Assembly (NCBI GenBank): GCA_023374025.1
Contig: SIJG01000027.1
Location: forward strand, 431,252-495,251
Direction: 5' to 3'
Length of the DNA stretch: 64,000 bases
Origin: Heterodera schachtii
Lineage: Eukaryota > Nematoda > Chromadorea > Rhabditida > Heteroderidae
This document shows positions 34,741-47,313 of this stretch, piece after piece. Under the pieces are notes generated by a model. The model ran no database searches and was not told the origin of the DNA. It was given only the letters and a program-made list of their open reading frames with translations. Positions within the stretch are counted from its first letter, which is position 1; every line of letters starts with the position of its first letter. A program made the translations under genes and the position numbers.

Positions 34741-35451
34741 GGTGCTAGGTCGAACCGAAAATAGTCTCAGTGTGGGCGAACCGAAAATGTCTCAGTAAGG
34801 GCGAACCGAAAAATAATCTCAGTGTGGGCGAACCGAAAATAGTCTCAGTGTCAATAAAAATATTTAAATTTAATTATTTATTCAGAGCTTCAACTTTTCT
34901 TCAATGTTTTTTCTTCATAGATTCTGCTCAAAATAAATGTAAACTTTCATACCATTAAAAAATGCAAATAATTTTTGAATTGTAACATTAGGGAAAAAAA
35001 GTATAGTGATGAATAAAATTTATAGGAAAAATGCATTAAACGAATGAAGAAGTTAAATTTACTAAAATTTTAGATGAAATTTCAGAAGAAAATTAGTAGA
35101 TTTGTTTTTTTAATGAAAAATCCTCTACAGTAGTAAGCTTACTCTATCAATTTGATGGCTTCAAGATTTGAAATTAAAATTTTCGTTTTTTTTTTTGATC
35201 GAGAGTGAGAAAGTTTTTATTTTAATTTATTTTTTTAAATAATTGTCTAATTAAAATTTATTATTTTTCGTAACCGAATTAAATTGTATAATTAAATTTA
35301 AATATTTTTATTGACATTGAGACTATTTTCGGTTCGCCCACACTGAGATTATTTTTCGGTTCACCCACACTGAGATTATTTTTCGGTTCGCCCCTACTGA
35401 GACATTTTCGGTTCGCCCACACTGAGACTATTTTCGGTTCGTCTCACCACG
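34741..35451. mobile_element. Mutator-like MITE, 711 bp
   Basis: Flanked by the 9-bp direct repeat TTATTAGAC (34732-34740, 35452-35460), the length typical of Mutator-like elements. Ends GGTGCTAGGTCGAACC (left) and GTGGTGAGACGAACC (right, read inward). Each arm has four or five units of GGGCGAACCGAAAATAGTCT type separated by CTCAGTGT. The interior is AT-rich without a transposase frame. Confidence 0.8.
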
Positions 35452-35460
35452 TTATTAGAC

Positions 35461-36300
35461 TAATTAAACTAAATAAACAAAAAAAATTTCTTTAACTTTA
35501 ATTAACCATTTAGAAAATACTCAACTGGAATATTGGTATATAAATTATTTATAAATAATAGAGATAATCTTTTTTTAAATATTAATTTTAATTTTTTCAA
35601 AAAAAAAATATTAATTCATTGCTAATTTTGAGATTAATTTTTAAGAAGTTCTATTTTCAAAACCAATAAAAAATGGAAATTTATAAATCAATGCAGGTCA
35701 GCTAATCATGGTCCATGTCTTTATTTTTTGATTTTAATAAAATATTATTTTTTTGATTATGTTTTCTTTTTTTTAATAATAAATTTTTTGGTTTTTATAA
35801 TTACTAAATGACTAACAGGGATAAAGTCCTACTAATAAATCCTTTACAACTTTTTTCAATTGTTAAATTTATCTTTTTTTATAAATAATCATTTATAATT
35901 AAATTATAATTACAAAAGGTTGGCTTTTTAAGTAAATAAGTATTTAAATAATTTTATGAATTAGCAATTTTATTTTTTGGCTCCTCTTTATAATAATTAT
36001 ATGGCTAGAAAGAAACTTTTTTTTTTCATCAGAACATCTAGTGCTTTAAAATAATGAAATTATTATTTTTAAAGATTTTTTGTTCTAAGTTATTCAATTG
36101 TTTTAAATTTAAATTAATTAATAATTTTTAACATTAAATGCATAGGATCTCTAAATTTATTTAACAACTGAAATAAATCATCACCTTTTATTCAAAAAGA
36201 AAAAATTAGTGGAAAAATAGTGAGGAAGCGTTAAAAAAGAGCATATTACTTTTAGTGCCGTAATTCGAACAAATAATTTTACAAAGAAATTAGAAAAAAG
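35461..36300. other. AT-rich gene-free stretch
   Basis: T-rich low-complexity DNA; nothing assignable. Confidence 0.6.
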
Positions 36301-36304
36301 TTTA

Positions 36305-36400
36305 AATGGACCCGGGAATTTTTGTAAAAATGGACTTGCTGAGCCAGAAAAGCCGGCATTGGGGCCTGGATTTAAACCGAGACCGGGAATATTTCAAGAA
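36305..36400 (+). mobile_element. Decayed end of GGGACC hAT-like family
   Basis: ACCCGGGAATTTTTGTAAAA, then AGCCAGAAAAGCCGG, then CCGAGACCGGGAATATTTC. These follow the order at 46316-46400 in element B (CGGGACCGGGAATTTTGAC, CAGAAAAGTCGGGACC) with many CG positions lost. An old solo end. Confidence 0.6.
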
Positions 36401-36944
36401 AAAATAAACTAATAATCCTTTTTTTGGATTTTATTAAAAATCATGATGAATATTTAAAATTTTGTATTCTATAAAAAGAGAACATTTAATGCCATGGAAG
36501 CTTCCAAAGAATGTAAATTTGGTAATAATATTGCATGCAAATAGCTTTGACAAGTAAAAATATACAATTTTAATTTTGCCTTTACTGTGATTGTCACTCA
36601 GGATAAATTGATATAGTTTTGGACGTTTTTTACAATGGCCTATTTACCAAATAAGACTCATTTTCATTAAATATAAACCAAAAAAAAACATAATTTATGA
36701 TTTATAAAGTGCATAGTTAGTTATATATAATATAAAGTTTTTATATTATATTTAAGAACGATTATAATTTTAATTATTACTTTATATATTTTTTTAATTT
36801 ATGTTTTCGAATTAAATTTTCCTTCTTATATTTTATAATATTTTTTTGTTGTTGTTTTTTTAAAATCAAATTGTAATTTTGACCCCTGATCGAAAAAATT
36901 AGAAAAATTAGTGAATAATTTATTAACGATTTTTAATTGAAAAA

Positions 36945-37250
36945 TCAAACAAAAAGGTAAAATTTTGCTTTTATTTATGAGTAAAAGAATAATTTTTTTA
37001 ATTGAAATTTTTAAATTAAAAAATTTAACGAGGAAAAATAATAATTTTAGGGGATGAATTTTTGAGAAAGTTTTCCTATTCTATGGGGGTATTTTTTGAT
37101 TTTATTGCATTTTTGATAAGTATTTTTCCGAAAATCCTCAAAGTAGGTAACAACCATGCCGAAATAGGTATAAAAATTGTACAAAGGTAATAAGTAGACT
37201 CACAAATAGGTAGTATAGTATTATAAAACTCAGCGTTGATGCCCTTAATT
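36945..37250 (+). mobile_element. Decayed copy of hAT-like element D
   Basis: Aligns with about 32860-33200: GGGGATGAATTTTTGAGAAA, GCATTTTTGATAAGTATTTT, TCCGAAAATCCTCAA, CCGAAATAGGTATAAAA. Units AAATAGGCAC in D appear here as AAATAGGTA, a pattern of C-to-T decay. Ends are not preserved. Confidence 0.65.
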
Positions 37251-37254
37251 GCTT

Positions 37255-40200
37255 ACACATTTATTTATTAATAATATTACATGAAAATAAATTACATTTA
37301 ATCATGTTGTGCATTATTTTAATTCGTTAAAAATAATACATCTATTCTGATTAAAATTAAATTTTTTACCTTTTTAGTAAAATATTTGTTTAGTATCAAC
37401 TTTTAGAATTTTTTTTTATGATTAATAAGAATAAACTAGGTGTTTTAAAAGATAATTAATTATTTTCATAATTTCTTGAACTTTATAAAAATAAAAATTG
37501 TACAAGCTTTAACTATAAATTTCATTCAAGAGTATTTGTGAGTTTTTTTAGACAAAATTTAGTTGTAATGGACAATTAAGCGGATTTTTATTCATTATAT
37601 TTTATTAACATTCTATTGTGCACCAAGACTGTCTATTATCTACATCCGCCTCTGAGAAATTTAACATTTATTTACACAATGCGTTTGTTGCTAAAATTAA
37701 TATTTATATTTTTCTATAATTAGAAATCATTTTTTCAAATGGAATTGAAACTTTTGATAAATATTTAAAAAAATAAAACTGACATATTATTTATTGATAA
37801 AAAATCATAGGAAAAGTTAGATAATTGATTTTACACCTTTTTTTGTCCATCGCGGCATTTTAGAAAATCACATAACCAAACATAGAGATTTAACTGTTAT
37901 CTTATATTTCGACAATTCCTTTTATCAGATTAATTTTTCATTTGGTTTTAAATTAAATTTTATAAAATTATACATATTAAAATTATTAACTTTAAATTAT
38001 TAAACAGCAGAAGTGTTGCTTGAAAAATTATTCAATAATTAAAAAAAAGTTTGAATAAAAAAAAATATTTGTTTAATTAATCCATTGTTACATTTTAACT
38101 TTATATATTTTTTTTTTCGAAATTTTGAATTAAAGGGAGCAAATGGTTTTTGAGTGGAAAAATTTTATGCATTTAACAATAGTTAATAAATTACTCTTTT
38201 ATTAATTTTAAAATATTTGCAATTTATTTCTTAATTATTTAAGTTTAAAATTTTTTAATCATAATGTAATATATTACGCGTTCCAATTTTGTAATATTTT
38301 ATAATATATAAATAATAATGCAAATTTTATTATTTAAATTTCATTTTAAAATTATATGCAAGAATTTGTAATTTCGGGGATGGATTTTGGCTGATTCTTA
38401 TGGATTTGGGAAATGAATGTGGATTGAAATAAATGTTTTTAAAAGATGGGGATTGAAAAATTTGATGTACGTTGGGAAGAATACATTCTTGATTGATTCG
38501 GTTTCTTTTTATAATGGTCAAAATAATAAAAATAAAAATTTAAAAATATCTAAATTAAACCCTAATAAGCCATTAATTGAAAAACCTTAAAATAAAATAC
38601 CTTCTTTTTTCACTTGACTTTTAAAAAATAAAAAACAAATACAAATGTACTTATAATTGGATTTAATTATTAAAAATGATTTAAAATGGAAAAAAGCAAT
38701 AAAACAAGAATAAATAAATAAATAACTTCTGGCTAAAATATAGTTGAAAAATGAAAAGATATTTTTCCAAAAGCACTGTCAAAATTAATAATAATTTAAT
38801 ATTTAAAATATTAATTCAAGCTAAATTTAAGCTTTTGTTTGGTTGATTAAACGAATTGATTTTTAAAACTAACTTTTAATCCAAAAAACGAATTTGGTCT
38901 TGCAAGTTAATACCAACGTCAAGATTAATAAATTGGAATTGAAAAAATTGAGAATATTACAAAATCAGCAAATAAAATAATAATAGTATTTGATAAGATT
39001 AATTTGAAACCTCTATTATTAAATGCATAAAATAAAACAATTGAATCAATTAAATACAAGAATTTTATTTATTCAAAGTTTTTAAAAAAATTATTAAATA
39101 GCAAAATAAATTTAAAACATAAAACCTTTGTTTTGTTGGATTTGATTTAAATTTGGTTTTAAAAATAGCATCATTTTATTTTTTTCATATACCAAAAAAT
39201 CATGGGAATTTAAAATAATTTATTTAAATAAAACTCAGACAAAAAAATATTTTAAAAGTTTTAAAACTGAAATTTTTTTAATTGATCAGAAAAAACATTA
39301 CAGACATTTTTCATTGAAAATAAAATAATTTATTTAAATTATCAATAGAAAACAAAAATTTTTAAATATCAAATAAAAATAAAAAGCCATTTGGATTTAA
39401 GCAAGCAATACAAAAAGCAAATATTTATCAAAAGAAAAAATAATAAAATTGTTAAAAAATATATAACAAAAACATAAATTTATTAAAATAATAATTCTTT
39501 CATAAACAAAAGCAAAAAAAAAGCAACTTATAATTATCTGCACTTATGAAAGTATAATAATTATAGATCAGGCAAGCACATTTTAACTGGATTCGACAAA
39601 TTAAATTAATTTTATAAAAATACAAGAATATTAATAAGCAAAATTTAAATATAACAAATGACTAATAAAAGATTACATTTAATGAAAGTAAAATAATTAC
39701 TTTAATTCTTACATTTTTATGCCTTTGATTTAAATTTTGATGAAGTTCCAATGGCGAGGCAATAATATTAATTCGCTCAATTAATGCCTTTAATAATTTT
39801 ATATTTTAATGATTTTATAAAAAAATTATATAGCATTCATTCTTAATATTAATAAAACTATAAACAAAATTTAAAGATTAATATAAATATTAACAAATGG
39901 AAATAAATAAAATAAATAACACAGAAAATCCGGAAATGATGTGATAAAAATAATTAAAAATTAAATCTAATTCAATATTTCAATTTTATATATTTATAAA
40001 TAAGTAAATAAAAAGTTAAAACCAGAAAACTAAAAATGTTAACCTCTTTTCCATACCGAAGAATAATTAACAATACTGTAGAATTATTAATTTATTAAGA
40101 TTATTTTTAATATAATTTATTTTAAAATTAAATATATAAATTTATTTAATAAATGGGTACCTCAAAAATTCATTATAATTTATAATAAAAAAACAAAAAT

Positions 40201-42880
40201 ATTTAAATCTATAAACAAAAAATGAAAATTTACAATATTTTGTTTTGATTGAAATATGAATTTAAATTGGTTTAAAAATAGCATCATGTTAGTTTTTTTA
40301 ATATATCAAAAAATCATATAAATGAACTTTTTAATGCGACCGACGAAAAACGAGAGGAAAATATAAATAAAGAAACGGTAGCTTAATAGAAATAAATATA
40401 CCTTAAAACAACAAATAATTATTAATAATTCAAATTTAAATATGTTTAAAAGATAATGATATAAAAAGATAAAATATTAAAGTTTTGAATCCTTAAAATA
40501 TTAAATTATAAATAAAATTCAGAACTATGCAAATTCAACATTTTTTATTAAAAAGTCCAAACAATCTTTTACAATTGTGAACTTAAAATTAAATAACTTT
40601 ACGCATTTTTTGTGACGATTAGCATATACTAATACTAACTAGTTAAATATAAAGCATACCCAAAAAACATTCTATATAGTTTCTAAACGCTAATTACAAT
40701 CAAAGTAAAATATTTTTTACAATATTTTTAAAATTATAAATAAAATAATAAATGAATTCATTAGTAAATTATTAAACACAATTAATTAAAAAAAATACAA
40801 AAAGAAATTTTTAAAAAATGAAAGAATATAGAAAAAATATATTATTTATTAATATTTTCACAAAAAAATAAATGTTCTATATATAAATAAATAAATAATT
40901 ACACAAATATTTATTATCAATAACTAAAGTCGTGCTGTGCTAACCATATTTCAATTCTTCCGAACTCCGGTTTTATGGAAGAAGTTTCCAATACTTCTAC
41001 CTATTGTTTGGAGAAATACAAACATGGTCCACGAATATTCTAAGGTAATAATATATTAATATTTTATAAATTTTTCCTTCTAAGTTATTAAAAAGTATAT
41101 TAGAAATTTTTATAAAAACAAATCTACTAAACAAAACTTCAAAACACGACGGTTAAGTGGTTATTTAAAAATATATATTTATTTCAAAAAAATAAAAATA
41201 AACAATTAACAAACAAAAATATTTTATTCAATTCTACTAAATAATGCAGAAAATATGAAATAAAAATTTATTAATAAAAAATTCAAATGTTTCACTAAAA
41301 TTGAACTTATATAATCATTTTGATGATTTATTTTTTAATTTAACATAAACTAAAAAATGAAGCGAAAAATGGGTGAAAATTGATAAAAAAAAAAAGATTT
41401 GGGCAATTTACAAAATCCTTCATGCAATCAATCTTCGATATGGGAAAACTTATGTTTAAAACTGTAAAATATTAATTTTTTTTTTAATGAAACTTTTTTA
41501 ATTATATATAATTTATAAAATAAATTTATGATAAAAAATTGAAAAAAGTCATCAAGATTCATGAATTAATTATAATTTAATTTTTTAAATAAGTCTACCA
41601 ATTTAAAAACGAAAAATAAATAAAATAAAATAATGAAAAATACTAATTGAAGAACTGAGAAAATTCAAGAATTTAAAAGTTAAATTTTATTTGATTCACC
41701 TTTTATTTATGACTCTTATTATTAGAATATTTGAATTATTTCTATAAAAAAACATGCAAAAAATTAAAGAATTATAAATGGGTTTAATAAATATTTACAT
41801 TTTCGCTATATTTTATAAACGATATTATTTATGCAAATTAAATATTTTTGTTTTATTTATTTTTTTAATATTATATTATGTTTTGAATATACTTCAATTT
41901 AATTTTTTTTATATGATAAAAGTATATAAATAGAATAATATTAGCATTTTAATTTAAAATTTGATTTTTTTTTTTCTCTTTTATAATTTATTTTAAAATT
42001 TATTATAAATACTGCCTTTATGGTAAACTTTCGAGAATTTGGTTTAAAATTAAAAAGTATTTTATTACAGATGAGTTATGTTGTAATTAAAAAATTCAAA
42101 AGTTTTAGACTAAATCATTTTGTCCAAGACTAATATTTAAAAAAGTATAACAATTTAATATTATTATTCTTTTTACTTTATTTTCTGATTTATATTAAAT
42201 TCACATTTAGAAATACGATAATTTATTTATATCTTCTTAATGTATTTGCAAAAATTCGAATAAAAAACTTCAAAATACTAAAGTATAAATTAATTTATTT
42301 TATATTGAATTTGTTCAGATTTGTAAAATGATAAATTTTAAGTTTTTTGCTTTTTGATTAATTTAATATTTCATATAAACAAAACATAAATATTTTAATA
42401 ATTTCAGAGAATTCATTAAAATTATGTTTCTAATTTTCTTCGCTGATATTGACAAAATATGTGAGCTTGGACAAAAGGAAATTTTAATTGAATCTTACTT
42501 TTTAACATTAAATCAATTTTTATAAATGCGAAATTTATTTAATAATAAATAAATTTTTTATTAAAAGTTAATATTTTTTTAGTTATCATTAAAGAAAATA
42601 ACTTTATTTAATTAACTACAATTTTTACAGATAAAAAAAAATTACAAATTGCAAGATTATGATTTAATTAAGTAAACTTTTGTAAAAATTTTATTTATTT
42701 TTTTCATATTTTTGCAAAAATTTTTAATAAGTCAAAAATCTTTTAACATTTTAGATAAATTAATAATCATTTATTTTTAGTGGTCTAATATTACCATTTT
42801 TAAGGTAATTTTTTCTTCATTTTTTTCTTTTTACTACTTCTTTCATAAACTAAAAAATAAAATTTAAATAAATTAAATGT
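37255..42880. other. AT-rich gene-free stretch with weak repeats
   Basis: No genes. A-rich from about 38.5 to 41.6 kb, then T-rich. A weak pair at 39100-39220 and 40240-40325 shares AAAATAGCATCAT and CAAAAAATCAT. A part of R1 lies at 41660-41780. A somewhat richer patch at 40925-41040 (TTCCGAACTCCGGTTTTATGG) is unassigned, and a 63-codon frame at 38330-38521 (-) is not convincing. Confidence 0.5.
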
Positions 42881-43010
42881 ATTTTTAACTCTTTTTTAAT
42901 GAATTATTAACTTTGCTTTATATTTATTTTAGGCTATCATATTTAAATTCATAATTAACAAATAAAATTTGATTAAAAGTAATATTAAATTGAATTTAGT
43001 TATGAAAAAT
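42880..43010 (+). repeat. Interspersed repeat E, copy 1
   Basis: Matches 56555-56690: TAATTTAACTTTGCTT-like start, TTTATTTTAGGCTATCATAT, AATTCATAATTAACAA, then diverges. Same orientation in both. Confidence 0.55.
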
Positions 43011-44342
43011 CGCGTCAATAAAATTGTATTTGTCTGCTGAAGAAGAACCAATAATTTTAACTTAATACAATAGATTTAATTTATTTTTAAATTAAAATGT
43101 TTAAGTAGCCTCCAAAATAGATAAAAATTGGTATTAAATTCATTTCTCTGTTACTTTACTTCACTGGTTATTACTTTAAAAGATGTGTTTGAATTTTTTA
43201 TTCGCCTGTTATGGATCTTTCTACATTAAATTGAATAAGTTTCTACACTTTTTTATATTTAAATGTTTAGTTAAAATTGTTTAATTGCAAGTGATTATTT
43301 TATTTCTCCTGTTTTATTTAATGAAAATTTTTCTTTTTGATAAATGCTCATAACGCCAGTAATATTTTGAGCGCTAATTTTCTTACAAAATGAATACTGT
43401 AATAGAATGAAAAAAAACTAATCAAATGTTAAAAATTCACAGGTGAATACTTTTTACATTTTTATTCATTATTTAGCTACCCTAATTTCTAAATTGCATA
43501 TGTAAAAAAATCTGTTATATTCATCAAAAAACAAAGATTTTCAATTGTTACAATGATTTTATGAGTTTTTTGGTTATATTAAATTATTTTTTATAAATCT
43601 CCGATATAAATTAAAATATTTTATTATCGCTGTGATAATTGAAATAAATAATTTTGTATTATTTTTAAAATTATTGATTTTTATCTGGTTTTTGATTTCA
43701 TATCTTTCAATTCAGAATTTAGCATTTTGTAAGGAAACAATTAAGTTAATTTATGTCAAATCATATTTTAATAAATTTGAACAAATATTTAAAATTAAAA
43801 AAAACTAAAATATTTCTAATATTTCTAATATTCGTCTCTTTTAATAATATGAAAAAATATATATAAATAAGAAAACAATGGTTCATTAAAAAATTGATTT
43901 AAACAAATAATAATCTTTTTATAACAGTTGTTATAATAACATCTTTAAAAATAAATTAATAAAATATTTATTAGAATAAAAGTAATAAAAATGATTAAAA
44001 ATATATAAGTGTTTAATACATCTTAAGAAATTAAATTTGAATAAACTTTTATGATAAATTATTAAAGAACAGATAAAAATGGCAAATAAAAAAATAGAAT
44101 AATTTTCATAAAATAAAATAAACATTTGGCAATGTGAGGTATTATCTTTCCGAAAAAAATAATATTTTTATGAAAAAATTGAGGTTTCCTAAATGAAAAA
44201 TTAAAGCAAAACAAGAGAATTTAATAATGATGTAATCTAAATAAAAAAATGAACCATATTTTTTTTAGTGTTTAATAAATAACAATTAAAGAAACAGTGA
44301 ATTTAAAAAATGATTTTTAAAATAGTATTAAAAGTAAAAAGC

Positions 44343-44440
44343 CAAAAACAAATATTGACGCCAGACCGAACACAGACAGAATATCGAAATTCGACAAGAT
44401 TGAAAAATTCGGTGAAAAATTAACCCCTTACCTATATAAC
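44343..44440 (-). repeat. Type 1 cassette, copy k
   Basis: On the minus strand: GAATTTTTCAATCTTG (ends at 44395), core TCGAATTTCGATATTCTGTC, then TGTGTTCGGTCTGGC, then right flank GTCAATATTTGTTTTTG (44343-44359). The core is unrelated to the others. Confidence 0.5.
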
Positions 44441-45159
44441 ATATATATAAAGGTTAAAAGAAATTAAAACAAATCCATAAAGAATAAAAACAACGAGAAT
44501 TATTGTGAATTTTCTATTCTTAATGGAAAATAATGCATAAATTTTTAAAACTAAACTTATGGTATAAATTTAAACTCCTTCAAATAAGATTATGATTTAA
44601 CCCAATGACATTTTAAAAACACCATAAATGATTTTAAATAATTTGAAAGAGATTTATTTTTAATTATACTATAAAAACATAAATTTATTTATAAATATAA
44701 TTTTTAGTGTTATTCGCTAAGAAAAGCACATCTCCGTAAATCTAATAAAATAAATTTTATAGAACGAGGTTAATAAGAACAAATAAAAAATATTTTAAAA
44801 ATCAAAACTTTTAAGTTGGTAAATTTAATTTATATTAAATATTGCATTGTTTTTGTTTATTGAGGATGGGCCAATGATGTGTAGTCTGAATCAGTGATGC
44901 CGCGGGTTGAGAAAAATTTCGGGTTCGGGTTTCGGGTCGGGCACTCGAAAAATTTCGAGTTCGGGTTTCGGGTTGAGAAAAACTTCGGGTTCGGGTTTCG
45001 GGTATCGGGTTTCGGGTCGAGAAAAATGTCGGGTTTCGGGTCAATTGAAAAATTTTATAATATGTTCAAAATCGATAAGAATTTTTTTATCGAATGAAAA
45101 ATCATTAAAAATTTTCTGCGTCACGCTTTTTCAATGTAAATTTCTCGAACAAGAAGACT

Positions 45160-45181
45160 GGCGGTGCCGATAGGCGCCGCC
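45160..45181 (+). repeat. GC hairpin, intact
   Basis: GGCGGTGCC, GATA, GGCGCCGCC; followed by AGGAAAAAATTTGAAA and later GGTAACAG. It is the first of two in element A, 171 bases apart and in the same orientation. Confidence 0.85.
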
Positions 45182-45330
45182 AGGAAAAAATTTGAAAATT
45201 TGAGTTAAATTTGGTAACAGATTTTCACCAAAAAATTGCCAAATTTTTGCGCTTTAAGTTGACAAATTTTTGCCTTTAAAAACGCTTTTTACGGCGTTTT
45301 TCCAAAAAACTTTTGGGGAACCGGGGGGCC

Positions 45331-45352
45331 GGCGGTGCCGATAGGCGCCGCC
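45331..45352 (+). repeat. GC hairpin, intact
   Basis: GGCGGTGCC, GATA, GGCGCCGCC; preceded by CCAAAAAACTTTTGGGGAAC and followed by GGGAAAAATTTTG. The same upstream and downstream order occurs at 46779. Confidence 0.85.
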
Positions 45353-45539
45353 GGGAAAAATTTTGTAGTTTATAATACGATTTGTTTACAGAATGTGTCA
45401 AAAAAAGATCAAAGTTTTGGTTAAATTTGCGGTTTTAGGCTGTTTAAAAAAATAAAAAATAATAATTTTTAAGTTTAAATATTTTTTATTAATTTAATTT
45501 CAATTGAAATAATGTAAAGAAAATGTAAAAAATATTCTA

Positions 45540-45610
45540 TACCAGTGGGGAATTGAACCCGAGCGAAAAATAAAGAAAGGCAACAGGTATAGCCATTACA
45601 GCACATTTGA
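45540..45610 (-). ncRNA. tRNA-like head of a SINE, copy 1
   Basis: On the minus strand, B box GGTTCAATTCC (45549-45559) lies about 33 bases after an A-box-like TGCTGTAATGG (45593-45603, one mismatch). Spacing and order fit an internal Pol III promoter. The homologous copy at 46982-47049 has a perfect A box. There is no cloverleaf I can complete, so it is a tRNA-derived repeat, not a tRNA gene. Confidence 0.65.
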
Positions 45611-46778
45611 ATTTGAAAACATGCTGTAAATGAAATAAATGAATTATTTTTTCTCAAAGATCTCCTTCTCCAACAATTTCCTTCTCTTTTCTCACACAGA
45701 TCCCCATTCTTATCGGTGCATATTTTTTTGCCTATGCCGCGGGTTGAGAAAAATTTCGGGTTCGGGTTTCGGGTCGGGCACTCGAAAAATTTCGGGTTCG
45801 GGTTTCGGGTTTCGGGTCGAAAAAAACATCGGGTTTCGGGTCTCGGGTTTCGGGTTCGGGTTGGCATCACTGGTCTGAATGATGTCAACAATTAAAATAG
45901 ATAAATATTCAAATATTATTTAATAAATATGGTAAATGTTTTATATTTTTTCGTTTTGTTTTTATTTTACTTTTTAATTCTTTGTTTAAAATTTGGTTTT
46001 ATGATTTCATTATTGAAAACTTCGTAGTTTATTATAGCAAATGTATAAAAATTATTATTTTTATTTTCTGTACAATCATTCGTGAGTGTTAAATTATAAA
46101 ATTAAATTTAAAACAAATATTTTTGTAATCTTTTTATATTTGAATTTAATTTAATTAAAGGTATTTAAATGCTTCTGAAAGAAATGAATTTTTAAATATA
46201 ATTGCTTATTATTTATGTATATTTAAAATGAATAATTATTAACTATAACTATTTTATCTTTTTGATAATTCTTTTACTCTAAAATTTTAATATTTTATTA
46301 AAAAGTAGAGCTGCACGGGACCGGGAATTTTGACAAAAACCGGGACCGGAACTTGCCGGGACCAGAAAAGTCGGGACCGGGACCGGGACCTCGATTTTCG
46401 TCCGGGACCGGGACCGGGACCGCGAGAAAAGCCGGGACCGGGACCAACCGGGACTTTTTTCAATAGAAAAATTTTTTGAAAAAAATTTGAAAAGTTGAGT
46501 GCACTTTGTTGCTAAAATTGCCTATATTCAAAAATGTTACCCATAAAATTCTGTAATTTTCGTTTGGGGGAGGAATTCGAAGAATTTTTCCATTGTTCAT
46601 TGAAAATTTTTAAAATTTTTCATTTCGGGGGGGGGGGGGGTCTTGGAATTTTCTGTCCTAAAATTCTGGATTTTTTTAAATAAATTGAAATCTCTTAAAT
46701 TTTTTGTTTTTAATCGCTCTTTTGTGGCGCTGTTTTTCAAAAAACTTTTTGGGAACATTGGGGCAGGGGGCGGGGTCC

Positions 46779-46800
46779 GGCGGTGCCGATAGGCGCCGCC
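46779..46800 (+). repeat. GC hairpin, intact
   Basis: GGCGGTGCC, GATA, GGCGCCGCC; preceded by CAAAAAACTTTTTGGGAAC about 40 bases upstream, followed by GGAAAAATTTTG and GATTTGTTAAGAG. Confidence 0.85.
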
Positions 46801-46981
46801 GGAAAAATTTTGAAATTTTGAGTGAGATTTGTTAAGAGAATTTGCCAAAAAATGACTAAATATTTAGTTAATTTGTGGGTTTTTAGGCTGTTTAAAAAAA
46901 GAAAAAATAATAATTTTAAGTTAAAATATTTTTATTAATTCATTTTCAATTGAAAAATGTAAAGAAAATATGTAAAAAAAT

Positions 46982-47049
46982 CTATCACTGTGTGGAATTG
47001 AACCCAAGCGAAAAACAAAGAAAGTAAGAAGGTTTAGCCACTAAACCAC
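46982..47049 (-). ncRNA. tRNA-like head of a SINE, copy 2
   Basis: On the minus strand: A box TGGTTTAGTGG (47038-47048), a full match to the Pol III consensus, and B box GGTTCAATTCC (46994-47004), 33 bases apart. The sequence between contains TTACTTTCTTTGTTTTTCGC, shared with copy 1. Transcription would run leftward through the GC hairpin. Confidence 0.75.
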
Positions 47050-47313
47050 ATGCGCATATGAAAAAGTGCATAAATGAAATAAATAATTTAATTTTTTTTT
47101 CTCAAAAATTTCTCCTCTCTACCATTTCCTTCTCTTTTATCACCAGACCCCCATTCTTACCAGTGCTTAATTTAGTCCCGCCGGGACCGGGACTGGCAAA
47201 ACCGGGACCGGGATTTCAATTTTTCCAAAAACCGGGACCGGGACCGGGACCTGAAAAAACCGGGATTTCCCGCCCCGGTCCCGGTCCCGGTCCCGTGCAG
47301 CTCTATTAAAAAG

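Larger units (their letters stand above)
44892..45872. mobile_element. hAT-like element A, 981 bp
   Basis: 8-bp duplication GTCTGAAT (44884-44891, 45873-45880). Ends CAGTGATGCC on both sides, a classic hAT-type terminus. Both subterminal regions are arrays of TTCGGGTTTCGGGT units, inverted relative to each other (about 44903-45040 and 45735-45862). The core has two GC hairpins (45160, 45331) and the tRNA-like SINE head (45540-45605, minus strand). There is no transposase; ORFs of 67-138 codons across the arrays are artefacts of stop-poor repeats. Confidence 0.85.
46306..47305. mobile_element. hAT-like element B, 1000 bp
   Basis: 8-bp duplication TTAAAAAG (46298-46305, 47306-47313). Ends TAGAGCTGCACGGGACCGGG, near-perfect inverted. 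Subterminal arrays are GGGACC repeats, quite unlike the arrays of A and C. From the hairpin (46779) to about 47155 the core aligns with 45331-45720 of element A, including the SINE head. No transposase. Confidence 0.85.

Noticed and set aside
44835..45891. ORFs of 67-138 codons, including the longest in the window
   Set aside because: They are translations of the TTCGGGTTTCGGGT arrays and the element interior, open on both strands, with repeated FGFRV or ETRTRN-type residues only.
46982..47049. True tRNA gene
   Set aside because: A and B boxes are present, but a complete cloverleaf and acceptor stem cannot be drawn, and a diverged copy lies in the matching position of a second element; it is a SINE head.
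46597..47309. ORFs of 83 codons with proline/glycine repeats
   Set aside because: They translate the GGGACC array and hairpin region of element B, not a gene.
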